NCBI GenBank assembly: GCA_028583415.1
Contig: CM053267.1
Location: 55,628,914-55,692,913 of the forward strand
Origin: Protea cynaroides
Lineage: Eukaryota > Streptophyta > Magnoliopsida > Proteales > Proteaceae
DNA length: 64,000 nucleotides
Direction of reading: 5' to 3'
Below the pieces are notes generated by a model that saw only the letters and a list, made by a program, of their open reading frames with translations, did no database searches and was not told the DNA's origin. Made by a program: the position numbers and the translations under genes. This document shows, piece by piece, positions 33,906 through 47,556 of this stretch (positions within the stretch are counted from its first letter, which is position 1; each line of letters begins with the position of its first letter).

Positions 33906-35377
33906 TTTAATTTTCCCAAGCAATACGCATACTGAAATATTCCTGTTATAAACACTGAAAACTATATATCCTGTCATAAAACATAAGCAAAACACAAAAA
34001 AACTAGCAACTGAAATGTAGAAGAATTCCAAGTGAATTGAAATTTATAACTGATATTCCAACCTTTACAGGGAAATAAGCTAAGTTAAAAAAAAAAAAAA
34101 AAGCATTGTATATATACAGTACTCCAAAGTACAACAAAAAAAATGCATTGTATACAATAGCATTCCAAAATCTTGTAACTCCAATCCACCAAAATGCTTC
34201 TCAGCTTCCTTTCCTTGTCTGATTCACACCACACCAATTTTCATTTCTTAGATACAAAAAGAAGGCATTCAACTATTTCAAGCATCCCATTGAACTTCTT
34301 CAAAAACCTAAATCATGAAATGCATTGAGCAAACAAATGTCAGTCTTCCATGCTTGTTGTTTGTTAAAGTCACATAAAAAAGAAAATAAGAAAAACAAAG
34401 TAGTTATATGAGATTCTACATGTACCACCACAAACTTTAGAATTTCAATATACCAATGTAAAAGATTACGAAGAACAAATAACAGATGTCCAGAGTGTAA
34501 AACTAAAAAAAATAAATTGGCTAATGACAAAGTAGTTCTCGATCAACTGGACCAAAGAGTCATGAATGCTCATGGTTTCTTAATTTTATCAGTTTCATTC
34601 TAAAGCATGTTTTTCATGCTCGTATGCACAGATGCAATCAAAATGTTGAAATGCATTGATTGTGTGGTCTGGGCATTACATGAACATTTGTACTATGCTC
34701 CCACTCTGAAAGGAACATACCATTCAATTTTCATACTACCAAATCTCCTCTTATTCAGTGGTTGTAGGTGGGGGTAGGGATCTTCCAAGTGCACAAGAAA
34801 TTTAATATCTATCTATTTGTCTACAAAACACGGGGTTAAAAAGTTTGAATTCAAAACAAGAAAGGTTGGCCCTTGAGACTTAGGCGCAATCTAAAAACAC
34901 TTAATTAGTAGCTTCTAAAAATGTTAAAACATGAACAGGGAAAAGATATTTGCTTTGATTAATATACCTTTAAGTTACTTTATAAATGGTCGTTCATAAA
35001 TAACTGCAATAAAGTGTGCAATGCCGCAATCTAAAACTATCATAATTGTATGTATTCTATAATATTCTTTTATCCTTTCGAAGTCCAGGCTCCATACAAT
35101 TTTCCTGGACTTCTTGTACTTTCATGTTAATATGCGGTATGCCATTGTTCCAATTGAAGGATAGACAATGTGAAACACCACAAGTTAAATTGCAAAGTAC
35201 CATTTGCAGGTTTATTATTTGAAGCATGAGTTTTTTTACTTCTGTTAACTTCTTGTATTACTCCATATGAGGAGATTAAGAGTATTGTCATGCTCTGATA
35301 TAGTTAAAGGAATCTGATTTTGAGTGCAAACAGGTGCCAAGATGATAGAAATTTGACTGAAATGGACAGATGGGCAG
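33906..35377. other. CACTA interior; no gene recognised
   Basis: AT-rich DNA between the left subterminal array and the inserted gypsy LTR. No conserved protein appears in any frame. Confidence 0.55.
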
Positions 35378-37945
35378 TGTCACACCCCAATTCTGATCCA
35401 ACAAGAATGGTGAGTGAACCGTCATTGAACCAACGGTTCACACCAGGATCTCGAATAGGCCGTGTCCACTCATACAAACCATTACACATAACCACAATTA
35501 GAATATAAATAATACAGTGGAAGTCTTTAAATAGAATGAACTGAGAATCTATTGATAAATTACATAAAATATCTCATTATTCAAATCCAATCATAAAATA
35601 TAATATCATTACACCTATTTAAAAGTCAACCAAAAATAACTGAAATAAATAAATAAAATCAAATCAAAGGTACACGCAGAAAGGGCACTCGCATGAAGCG
35701 TCATGCTCGTCCTCTCCTACCTATACACCCAGAGCAGCAACATCACCATACGCCGGAGCGTTCACATAGTCATCCACCGTGTATCCTGCATCAACATCTA
35801 AAAACAATGTATATACAAAGGGTGAGCTCACAACTTAGCTCAGTAAGACAATCAGACAGTTTCACAATATTATGCATGAGTAACAATCATTTTATGCTGT
35901 AGTCTAGTTTAAGTTTACAATGTGCTATAGAAAGGTTTGGTGACCCCCGCACCTCTATACACGAGTGTGTGACACCTCATGGATCACACCCCCATCGGCC
36001 CATATGCACCCATCATGGAATAGAGATAGAGCTAAGATATCCCCGTACCTCCCCTGATGCTCTACCCATACCAGTACCTAAGCCCCTACTGGCCAGGGCT
36101 TGCAAACTGGCTCGTAACTAACCAATCCTATATGTCATCAATGTAGGCTCTATCCCAGCACAGCTGTCTACGGCATAGAGATAGAGCTAAGGCATCCCCG
36201 TACCTCCCCTGATACCCTATCCACAACTAACCCACTAGGATAGAACATAGGCAGGTAGACCCTATCCCAACATAACTCCTTACGGCATAGAGATAGAGCT
36301 AAAGCATCGTGGACAAGCCAGCGTCAACCTCGGAGACCACAGTGCCACATAACCATGGTCAGGCCAGCATCAACATCTGAGACCACCGTACCACGACCTT
36401 CCCCTGATGCCCCACCCGTACCAAGCATGTTAAGATATAATACTGCAAAAGGTGCCAGTGTGAGGAATGATCCCAGGCCCATGCCCCACTCCACACACCA
36501 ACGAAAATAATCACATGCCTAACAATCACATCCTATCATGCATGAACAATAATAATAACTGAAAGTAAAGGATGGTATGTGAATATGCACAAACATCACA
36601 TCATATATATTCATGGTTATTAACAACGATTTACTGTCCATTAATCATTAGGGTTTAGGTCAGATTCCCTTACCTGACGCTCATTTGATAGCTTGCTCCA
36701 CGTCGCAAGATCCAAACGAAAAGTCACAAAGTCCTACAATATTATTAGGGTTTCATTAGAATAGTTTTCTTAAGATTTCACGTTGGTCGGAAAACCAACA
36801 AAATCCAAAACCAGCCTTACAGAGCTGATCGGTCACAGCATACCGGTCGCAGCACTGTGAGAAAACTAGCGACTGATATGGTCGACCGATATGTCTCTAG
36901 AAGACCATACACTTAGTTTTTCGACTGCCGTCAATCAATCTCCTTGGATTTTCAGGGTTTCTCCTATCCATTCTAAGTCTAATCTTTGAGTTAGAGTTAT
37001 CCCCAACTCATTCAAGTCTTAATTTGATAAATATCATCTCAGAACTCGAATCTAGGGTTTGACGATAAATTAGGGTTTTAAGGTCTAGTTAGGATTTTAG
37101 ATCAATACCTACTTTGCATGGTATTGATCCACCCATACAACTATCCTAGAGTCATAGGGTAAGAAGAGTGGTTAAAACACTTACCGTTAACTGACGTAAC
37201 GTGAGCGTCGTCGAACGGTAATGGCGGCACCTCCTTCTTCTTCCTAGCTTCTTCTCCTTTCAAACCTCCTTCTCCTCTCTAGGGTTTGTGAGAGATAATG
37301 GAAAGGATTTGATGAGGTTTAGAGGTGTTTATATAGGCTAGGATTAGGGTTTAGTAACCCTATTAGGATTAGGAAAGTTTTAGGATTCGAAATCAGGAAA
37401 GTAGGACCCGCAGAGATCAATTTCTGGATCTCCGCACTCAACTGCGCAGAGCTGACCGGTCGACCGGTACCAAGACCGGTATCATCGACCGGTCAACAAT
37501 GACTTATGCAATTCATACAGGCACACATGAAACACGAGCGAAAAACGGCCTTAAAAGCTCGCGTTCGCGGGCCCCGACCGATGGTCGTTCCTAGGCCCAG
37601 TCAACCACTTATGATGACTCCGCCCTTACCTACCAGTCCTGGAGCCTCTCCTGCCGATGTCACCACTGGTTCAGGTACTTTCACTCGGTCACCTAGCTAT
37701 GCCCATGTCGTTGCTTCTGCAGCTACAAGGAACCTCCGGACCCCGGCTATGAAACAGGATCTGTTATTGTCCATGCCCTAGCCAGCAAACTCCTCTAATG
37801 CCCCTTTACTAATAGGGGACCATCTTTGATTCGATTTCGTACCTGTTTGTCATTCGCTCATCCCGTCTGGCCCGGTGATGATCGGAAGACCTGCTACGAC
37901 ATAAAACCAAGGTTTAGACCGGGTTTACGGAGTGCGGGTCTTACA
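35378..37945 (-). repeat. Solo LTR of the Del/Tekay-like family inside CACTA
   Basis: Minus-strand ends are TGTAAGACCCGCACTCC (37945) and GGGGTGTGACA (35378). It matches 1-1309 and, in reverse, 3296-5466. Length is 2,568 bp because of an extra segment of about 320 bp at about 37498-37818. Internal subrepeats beginning ATAGAGATAGAGCTAA occur at about 36020, 36175 and 36287. Flanking pentamers (GGCAG and ACTAG) do not match. Confidence 0.85.
37498..37818 (+). other. 320-bp insertion in the LTR with a short open frame
   Basis: Compared with the LTR at 1-1309, the stretch between GGTCAAC and CTTTGATTCGATTTCG is extra. It is GC-richer than the LTR and holds a 91-codon frame (37506-37781) rich in Pro, Ser and Thr (PPLPTSPGASPADVTTG, then SYAHVVASAATRN). 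I do not recognise the protein; it might be a piece of a gag or LINE ORF1-type reading frame. Confidence 0.5.
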
Positions 37946-40900
37946 ACTAGGCTTGTCATTGGTGACGAAGATGAATGACTGCATGAATGACAATCTATAG
38001 GGTATAAGTTTGAGGCTCTGAAATACTTGACAACTTAATACTTACCAGTGTATGGCCTAAAATGGACTCGAATGGCAAAACAATGTGGTTGTAGTCACTT
38101 CATGATGATTGAGATAAGTCTTAGTTGACTTGAATGTGGACTTTCAGTCTGCTCTAAGGGAATTGATGGACCACCTAAGTACACAAGCCACTGTTATCCT
38201 CCTTAGATCTGAGCCCTAAAAGCTTTTACCTAGGTAATTGGCAGTATAGAATGTGGCCCCTCTGCTAGGGTCAGCTCCTACAGAAAAGCCAATGAAACTA
38301 GAATTGGAATCTATTATTTCAGTGCATGCAGGCTACAAGACAAGCTGTGTAGCCTCATCCTACCCTATATACTGCCTAGGTAAAATCTTCCAATAAATGG
38401 AAAGGCTAAGCATAATATATTAAATATTGCCTTGAGAGTTCAGAGTTGAGACTCAGATTTCCAGTGACTAGCTGTCTAGGATTGCAATAGTAATGATGAT
38501 GAAATATGGTTAATTTTGGCTTTACTGATGCCATCTTTTAGCTCTTGAGAATTGAAGTGACTTGTTATACAGAAATGGAATAGGCATCCAAGCTTTTGAT
38601 ACAAATGGGTATCTTCTCTCCTATATCTTCTTCTAGCTATCCATACTTCCAATTAAGCCTTGGCACTGTCATAAACCCTAAACCTTCTTCTAGCTATCCT
38701 TACTTCCATCCAACCAACCATGATACAAATGGGTATCTTCTCTCCTATATCTTCCAAACTCATGCCCAACCCTAGTAACTAATTGAGTTGCCACCTCTTT
38801 GACCTTTACATAACGGATGGCATATGGGAATAAAACTTAGAAGGTGAGATGGTCATTGCTCACTTGAATGATCTAGATCTTCCATACTCATATGGCACTA
38901 TCAATTGACTGTTATCTTCCTGCATCCCCTCCAACAGTTCAGACCCAACCTACTAAAGTCCTACAATCAGACATACCTACACATGATACACAGTCCAACC
39001 AAAGGAATCTTTGAATTGTGCTCCTTTGCACATGCTTCTCCAATTAGTAGTTTAGTAGTACAAATTACAAAACACCACCCTTTCCCACATTCTTTCCTTC
39101 CTTTGCTTTTCCTTTTGACATTTTCTTTTTCTCTTTTGTTGGTTTCTGTGTTTTCCCACTCTCTTATCTTTCCATCAATGGCTGTGTTCTGGCCATATTT
39201 TTATTCTTATTTTAGTATTTGCATGATTCAATGGATTATAAGTGTGAGTTGAAGGGAGAATGAAAAAAGAAATGAAAAGGGAAATAGAAGTTAGATAAAA
39301 CAGCCACCCTCATCAAGTCTATACACTACAAACACACTCAATCAAATCGAAAATGTTGAGCAGTCAAACTACAAGAATTTCCACTGTATTGTCTGTTCAT
39401 GTTGTAGAACAATCAAATGAATAAAACTGTGTAGTTCGGTGAAAATACTGGGCATATGGGCAAATGGGCAGTCCAGATCTGGTATAGTATGGGACCTATC
39501 TATCAATATGGATAGTTGAATCAGCAAAGACCAGTCCCAACTGTCCAAGTACACAACCATAAGAATGTAAGATCCCAAGCCAGATCTATCAAGGACCCAA
39601 ACTTTTTTTTTGGGGGGGGTTGGTACAGAAAGCTCCTTTATTCTGAGTAAAAGAATGGTGACCGTATACAATTAATCAAAACATTACAACAGATGAAACC
39701 CAATAACCAGCATGAAGGATTTAGGAATCGGATTGCATAAGCCAATCCCTCACAGGAACCGTGTCAGCACGGTTGGCAAGGAATGGTTTTGGGGTGATCT
39801 TAGACCAATCCCTTGTACGAGTCCATGCACTTGAACACTGACTAATATCGAAGCGGATTCAGTAATGGTAAAGCTTTGTTTTCTCTTATTTTCCACAGTA
39901 TAGTTACTGGAAGAACAGTCATAAATAAGTTCTGGTTTTGTACATCATTCCAGGCTGCATTGTCAGACAGCTTCTATGGACACTCAAGGTAACTTTTACC
40001 CTAAACCGTTAATTGTGAGAAGGAAACTTAGTTCAAAGTACAATGTCTGGAGCATCGAGATCTACTGTTGAGTACACAAACCAAGTTGACTCCTACTGGA
40101 GACAGCTTCTGTACAGTGGTAGCCATTGTTCACAAGAAGGTGATGAAGAACGACATATCACCAAGTTGACTCCTACTGGAGACAGCTTCTCTTCTTTTGA
40201 TATGTCACTATCTGCACTTCCATAATTTATTTTTGCCACATGGCATGTCCCTATTGGTGTACATGGACATAGACATGATTACTCATAAGGGTAATAATGC
40301 TCTACTATTAAGCATGTTGTTGATGTTTAGTGCAGCTGTGGGGGTGCTCATGGCATCAGCTGCACATAGGAATGCCTCATAATGTGAGACCTTCCCAATT
40401 GTCCCTTGCCTGTAATGAAAGACTGAAAAGAAAAAGAAAAGCAAGGAGGCAGTCCTATCTGGTACATTTGGAAGAAAAAAGAAAGAAGAAAACAGCAAGG
40501 GAGGATGTAGAGTGAGGAAGAGAGAGAGCTCAGTCTAAGTATTAGCTGTTGGGCTGCAACTCAAGACTAAGAAAGGTTTCTTTTTCGTTCTTTCTCGTTT
40601 CGGTTGAAGGGGATGAGGAGCAGCAAGAGTTGCTGTCCTTTAGAGTAGGTCTGATTGAACCCAACTTTAAAAGAGTAAAGTAGCAGATCTGCAACTTGAG
40701 GAGCTGTTGCCGCTGAGAAAAACTAGAGGTAAAGACTGAACTATTCTTACCTTGTGTTTGACCAAAAAAAAAAAAAAAGTAATAAAATAGAACAGGAAAT
40801 GGATATGAAGTTGTGTTGCAGCTGAGATTTTTGCCAGTATAGGGGTGCTGACCGAAAATACTCTTGCTCTCTCTGTATTCTTTAAAGATCAGCAGTAGAG

Positions 40901-42149
40901 AATTGAGTGAGATGATGACCCTTATATTATATTAAGGCTGTTAAAAAAAATTACCTAAATAGAACAACAAAGTGCTGTGTTTTGTGAACTGAATTAGTGA
41001 TGGACAGCGGGCCATGTTGATTCAAAAGAGGGGAAGGAGAACTGTTGGATTGAGAGAATAGCTAGAAGTACCTATGGACTGAAATAAAGGATAAGGATTT
41101 AAATGAAAATGAAATGAAGTAATGGGTTGTAGGACTGAAATACATAAACCTTATGAACTGAGATGTTGGAACATGAGTTAAAGTGAATGGACGGCATTTA
41201 CTTTAGAAGATTGAAATGTTATGTTAGAAAAGAAAAAAATTGTCTAAGTAATTATTTCCAGACAATAATTGGTGAACTGAAATTATTGTCATGGAAGTAA
41301 GGAATTGGTGGAAAGTATATGAACTAAATATACAAATAACAACTATGAGAACTCTAACGTATGAATAGAAGAAATCTGTTACACAAATGGTGAAGTGTTG
41401 TAGAGTTAGTTGTTTAGAAACAAAAGAAATAAACTTAAAGACTTATTAGGAGACAGCAAGATATATTCTACAAAAAACAGAAAAGAATAATATATCCATG
41501 AATGTAAACCATTTAATGATTATGCAATTTTGTTTTGGGCTAAGGGCTAAGTTGATATACCATATGTTGGGATAATGAACAGAGTACCCCAAGTTATTGA
41601 ACTCTTTAAATGTCCACAGAAGTTAAGAAATAGATTGATGAAAGAAATAAGATGTATTACACTCTTTGGGAAAGAGAAGGAGGAGGATTATGGCTACATT
41701 ATCATGTGTAATTATTATCTTTTGCCCATTGAAATGAAAATGTTTTGTTGTTTCTGGTCAAATAGAAAAAAGGAAAATAATTTAGAAAATACATATCAAT
41801 AATGCCATTATACTTTTGGCGATAGCAGCTCATACTGTATAAGATATGCTGATATTCTAGTGATGTAGGACAGCCTAGGTTTAGTTCTCCTACACCTACA
41901 GCTAAGTTAGGTAGCAAGTTACCTAATAGCTGGCTAGTTTTTCAAGTCGTCCTTCTGATGTTGGCCCATCTTAGAGAAAAATGGATGATCACAACAGCAG
42001 TATACATGACATGCAATTTAAATTTTAGAGATGATATTAATAACTAATGAACAATATATACCTAACACATAAGTTAACAACTAAACAATGATAAAAAGCA
42101 TAAGAAGAATTACAACTGATAAAAAATTATAGACATGGCATACCTTATA
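37946..42149. other. CACTA interior downstream of its genes; no gene recognised
   Basis: About 4.2 kb without a credible coding region. Direct repeats are present: ATGGGTATCTTCTCTCC at about 38606 and 38729, and AAGTTGACTCCTACTGGAG at about 40082 and 40162. 39602-39850 begins with a T run (minus-strand poly-A) and may be the tail of a retroposed sequence. This is probably 3' non-coding CACTA DNA plus small insertions. Confidence 0.5.
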
Positions 42150-43729
42150 CAATGCGAAAGAGGTGACGGTGGTCATTGAGTCTGTGATGGTGATTGAGTC
42201 TCTGATGTTCTAAATCTGTCCGAGAAATCGTGGGAATTGTTGGGACAATCCCGCCAGAACTTGGCCTTGCCTTTCGATATGATCTTGCTACTGTTTTAGT
42301 AATTCTCTCATTTCTCGCATCTCCTGGGATTGACGCTCAAAATGTTGTGCCTTTGTACCATATACTTGTGTAGGTTTTACTGTAGGGCCCATGAGCCGAA
42401 CTCTACTATGATGTTCCGGTCCCATTACCTCTATAAATACTTCTTCATGAACTATTGGATCAGCTTGACTATCCTGGCTCCTTTTTTGAAGTCCCTCATA
42501 TAGGTTTGCCTACAAGTGTTTAGGCAACATATAAAGTCATGTCATAAGATATCAGTGATGGTCATTAATTAAAAAAAAATGTAACCCTATTTTCATACCA
42601 TAGTTGTTGCAGTTTCTTCATTTGCAAATCTTCCAGTCTTTTTGGATCTGTGGGTGACTTCGAACATTTCAATTCGAGTAGGAGGTTCATGATTTGGATT
42701 TGCACGTTGCTGTGTCCCAAAGAATAAAATCAAGAAATGAATTGTGCACTTGTAATTTACAAATTGACTTAAACCAACGTAGGTCGATTACCATTTTCTC
42801 GCGTACTACAGCAGCAGGAGTCCTTCCCATTGTATGTCGAAGATGTTGTTTGCCCCTATGCACCCTATTTCTTTGACATATGGCCTATATAAATAGCAAG
42901 AATTGAAAAAAGCAAGTGGATAATTTTAGACAAATACGGTCAACTAAATCAATGCTAAGTGAAGGAAGAATATTTGATAAAAATTACCTTCTTCTCTGAC
43001 TTATCCCACATAGTAAACATAGCATACCACTTCTCTTCTGGCATAATCGAAATGTCTATATTTGCTTTTCTTTCTTCATCAGTGTCATACTTGTCATAGT
43101 AGTCAGTCTTTAGAGATTTATATTCTCTCCATCTACTATTAAGCTCTGATAGGACCCATGACTTACTATCTTCTTGTAGAACAAATTTTTCCTACAAATT
43201 AGCATTATGTTAATAAATTTAATATTAGGTAAAAAGAAAGAAAACAAGGTGGTGTATTGTGCATAAGATAACTAAAATGTATACCTATTAGAAATGAAAG
43301 ACATATATAGGTGTTACCTTGACTCTTTTCCATGCATCTTCCTTTATATGTTTAGGTAAAAGTCTCCAATTGTCATAGTCCCAAGGAAGATATTTCAAAT
43401 CTCTTGCTACACAACCAATCCATGTAGCAACTTTGTTAGATGTCTCCCTACTACACGGTTAGTGGTAAGCATTTACCTCTACATCAATGGGCTCTTTACG
43501 CATAAGAGTTGACGGAGCCAAGGTTTTTCCCCTTTGGCCTCTCTTCCTTTTCTCTAATTTGATACAAAAAAAAATAATGTTATTCTATAAATGAAACATT
43601 ATACACAGAGATAAGCATAGAAAAAGGACAAAAATATAGATATTTTTACCGTTTCAAACGTAACAATTTAACTGACTTACCTCCTGCTGATGCTATGCCA
43701 ATACTGGCATTGTTTCCCTCCTGACTCAT
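42150..43729 (-). pseudogene. CACTA TNP1-like (transposase_24-type) gene
   Basis: Starts MSQEGNNASIGIASAG (exon 43681-43729, followed by GTAAGT). The next exon (43321-43553) has KRGQRGKTLAPSTLMRKEPI, a TAA (CAA expected), then NKVATWIGCVARDLK and LLPKHIKEDAWKRVK. Further exons give EDSKSWVLSELNSRWREYK and PEEKWYAMFTMWDKSEKK (about 42985-43195), RNRVHRGKQHLRHTMGRTP (about 42788-42886), PPTRIEMFEVTHRSTKTG (about 42600-42712) and EMREMRELLKQ followed by TAG (about 42297). The PPTRIEMFEVTHR block is the signature of the second conserved CACTA protein in plants, thought to bind subterminal repeats. Two nonsense codons make it non-functional. Confidence 0.85.
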
Positions 43730-43931
43730 TGATAACAAAGTTATCAATGAAAAATTCCAAACCTGTTTTCAAATAAATTGTAATCAAATGGTGCATAAAA
43801 ATTAGTTTATCCCTAACATATACCTTAGTAGCAATGATGTTCAACAAAAAATGCAGTGTATATACTACATGAGCACGAATTACCAACCAAGTGTTAATAA
43901 AATAGGTAACTTATGTGGTTTTAATGATTAA

Positions 43932-46900
43932 TCAATTCGATGAACTGACAACTAAAATTTCCAATTGGTTAGTCAACTCATTGGGTGTGTCTATGGTAAC
44001 GCCATCCACATCAGATCTGAACCAACTAATATCAGTTTCAGTATCAACCTCAATATTTTTTAAATTTTGTCTAAATTCTAATGTACTCTGGGTATATGCC
44101 TGACTTTTATCACCCTGATCATCCCCTCCCACGTCAAAAATATCCCTACTCTTAGTCCTTATGGCAACTTGCCATTCGGGCCTATGGGGATCTGAAATGT
44201 AAAACACTTGCTCTGCTTGTGAGGGAAATACAAATGGCTCACTCTCTTAATGCCCATCGATGTACAGTAGACGGCTAAATTGACAACCGTAAAACCATAC
44301 TCATCTCTCTCCACCCCCCCTATGGATATCAACCCAATAACATTGGAATAACATTACTTTGATAGAATCTGTGTATTCCAATTCAATAACTTTCTTCAAT
44401 ACACCATAATACGGTACATCTCCCTCCACAGGACGTTTATCCTTTGAACTAGAATAACACGTAGTTACAACAGTAATATATACCCCACTGTTTAGAGTTT
44501 TTCTGTTGTTCTCATGTGCCTTAGTTCTAAACCTGATCTCATTAATGATGTATTCTGTATAACTCTTAGCATCCGAGTTGGGTCCCCAAGCCAGCCATTT
44601 GATATGATCAGGCACTTCCACATTGTCCATGCGTAGTTTCAAAATCTGATGATACAAATTTAGAAGAAAGAAAGGTGAAAATTTGATTATATATCCAAAT
44701 CACTTTGATTGCAAACGTTATACTTACATAATCATTGAACCATGTTGGAAACTCCTTAGAATGCTTGTCATCTACAACACGTTGGCGACCGTTCCGTCCC
44801 GATTTGTGTTTAATTTGTTGCTTGTGCTCCCTAAATAGTAAGCTTGTAAATTGAGATGAATAATTATTATTTTTGCAAAACTCAAATACAAATCCAATAC
44901 TTACTCTCGAAATTCGTTTACTCCTTCGTAATTGTTCAACACGTACCGATGTGCTTGCTCCCTTTCATTTCAACTTAGTCGTACCATCTCATATTTCCCT
45001 ACAGGTCTTCCCACCATTGGGAATATTGATTCGGGATCTTCCATCTCACTCGACCCTCCATTTCTAATTGGTCTATTTGATCTCGTTTCCACACCCTCAA
45101 AGTATCTGGAGCAGAAGGTCAACGCCTCATCTGCAACGTACCTTCTGCTATTGATCCTTCTGGTCGACTATAGTTGCGCACATAGTCCTTAAGTCGTTTA
45201 AGAAACCTGAATCACATTTTCATAATATTATTCAATGAACATATGTTGAAAACAACAAAAAGAAACTCGTCCTATTTAAATAAAGAAAATAATAAATGTG
45301 TCACCCAACCTTTCTATTGGACACATCCATCGGTATTGAATTGGACCACCCAAAATAGCTTCATGCGCTAGATGAATATTCAAATGCACCATAACATCAA
45401 AGAAGGATGGTGGAAAGACCATTTTCATCTTGCATAGTGTTAAGGCAACAGATTCAGCGAGCCTCTTGTAATCTACCTCCGTTGCAACTTTACTACATAA
45501 ATCCCGATAAAATGCACATAGTTCTATCAACGCAAGGGAAACATTTTTAGGCAAAAGTACGCAATAGAACTGGCAGAAGTTGTTGCATCAGAATATGACA
45601 ATCATGGCTTTTCAATCCCGTTATCTCTCGTTTCTCCACAAGCTTTGATATATCACTGCTTAGCCCATCCGGAACCTTCACATCCCGTAAAACGGAACAA
45701 AACATTTCTTTCTCAGTGTTGGTCAATGTGTAACACGCTGGAGGTATGTACAATTTCTTCTTTCCTTCCAAAAACTTTGGTTGCAAATCAGCTCGAACGT
45801 CCATCTCTCTTAAATCCAAACGTGAATTGACATTATCTTTACTCTTGGCCTTAATACCCAACAATGTCCCAATTATACTGTCACATACATTCTTCTCGAT
45901 ATGCATTACATCTAAATTGTGACAGAGTAGATTAAATCTCCAATATGGCAACTCAAAGAATATACTCTTCTTCTTCCAATTACCTGGTTTGTCTTGATGT
46001 TTTTTCCTTCTTTTGGTTTTCATGGCAATAGTTCCAACATTTTCTTTCCCAAATTTTAGAAATTGTACACCTTGCAACTGTTCCAATATATCAAATCCTG
46101 AAATTGGCTTACGTTGTGGCCTATGATCCTCATGTCCATCAAAAGTCCTTTTATCCCGACGATATCTATGATTTATGGGAAGGAATCGACGATGGCCTAA
46201 ATAACAATGCTTCCTTCCATATTTCAACCAGCGGGAATCTGTATCCTTGTTGCAACATGGACAAGCTAAAGCACCTTTCGTACTCCACCCCGAGAGGACT
46301 GCGTATGCCGAGAAATCATTAATAGTCCACAACAGAGATGCTTTTAGGTTAAACATGGCCTTCTTATGACCATCATAAGTCATAACACATGTGTTTCATA
46401 ATTCCTTCAACTCTTCTATCAATGGCTCTAAATATATATCAATATCATTCCCAAGTTGTCGAGGACCAGGAATAAGCAAAGTAAGAAGGAGGTAGTTTGG
46501 TTTCATGCACATCCATGGTGGCAAATTGTAAGGAATTACCACTACTGGCCATATGTTGTGCTTGCTACTCCTACAATTGAATGGGTTGAATCCATCAGTT
46601 GCTAACCCGATTCTGATATTGCGAGGCTCAATACTAAAAGACGGATGAAGCTTATCAAACTCCTTCCAAGCTTGTCCGTCAGCGGGGTGTCGTAACCTTT
46701 CGTCTTCTGTGCGGTTCTCGTGGTGCCACATCATACTTAATGAGGTTTTAGACGACATGTATAACCTTTGCAACCTCGATATCAATGGAAAATGATGCAA
46801 TGTTTTAGCTGGGATTTTCCTGTCTACTGAACTCCATCTACATTTGCCATAATTTGAACAAAAATCCTTATTCTTTGCTTCCTTCCAATACAACATACAA

Positions 46901-47556
46901 TCATTTGGGCAGACATCAATCTTGTTGTAGTTGAGCCCCAAGTCTTTGATCAACTTTTTTGTTTCATACAAAGTGCTTGGTACTTCATTCGGAAGGGGAT
47001 GTGACTCTCGCAACAAGTCTAGTAACATTGAAAATGATTTGTCGGTCCAATTACCAAGGCACTTTATATGATAAAGATGAAGAATGAAAGACAATTTTGT
47101 ATGATTAACGCAGCCTGAATACAACTCCTTCTTTGAGTCTTCCAAGAGTCTTCGAAATTTGTCTGTCTCCATAGTGACCCCCTCTTCACGATAATTCGGG
47201 ATATTAACATTACATTCCTGCATTTCATTTAACATGGTGCGTGTAACATCAATTGTCTCGCCTGCATCTCTCTCCACAATATTATCATGATTTAGTGTAA
47301 ATGAAGATGAACCTTCTCCATGGTAAGTCCATTCTGTGTAATTACATTGAAAACCATCGCAAACTAGATGTTCCAACACTTCAGCTGCATTCCTCCATCT
47401 TTGATTTAGGAAATTTGTACATGGACATACAATCTATTCCCCTTTGCACGATGCACCAGAAAATGCATATTCTATGAATTTGTCGACCTCTCGTCTATAT
47501 TCTGAAGTCAACCTGAAACGTGGATCCGTTGAACCTTCAACCCAACTCCTAGGCAT
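43932..47556 (-). pseudogene. CACTA TNP2-type transposase gene, broken
   Basis: ATG at 47556 opens the transposase-associated domain (MPRSWVEGSTDPRF, then SGASCKGE, TAG at 47436, then IVCPCTNFLNQRW). The tnp2 core follows, with DVCPNDCMLYWKEA, LATDGFNPF and PPWMCMKPNYLLLTLLIPGP. TGA at 46398 replaces the Trp after EELKEL. The frame then continues MTYDGHKKAMFNLKASLLWT, GWSTKGALACPCC and CHNLDVMHIEKNVCDSIIGT to LKSHDCHILMQQLLPV. A one-base shift at about 45555 leads to PKNVSLALIELCAFYRDLC and PPSFFDVMVHLNIHLAHEA (DUF4218-type), and later exons end in a DUF4216-type part (VPYYGVLKKVIELEY, LFQCYWVDI) and a tail at 43932. It would cut the CACTA ends; at least two stops and frameshifts disable it. 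Confidence 0.92.

Noticed and set aside
38905..39252. A 115-codon hydrophobic frame that could be a membrane protein
   Set aside because: T-rich composition gives Phe/Leu/Ser runs; no homology-like motif, and it lies in non-coding CACTA interior.
44873..45192. Plus-strand frames opposite the TNP2 3' exons
   Set aside because: Antisense to the exon reading RFLKRLKDYVRNYSRPEGS; no domain of their own.
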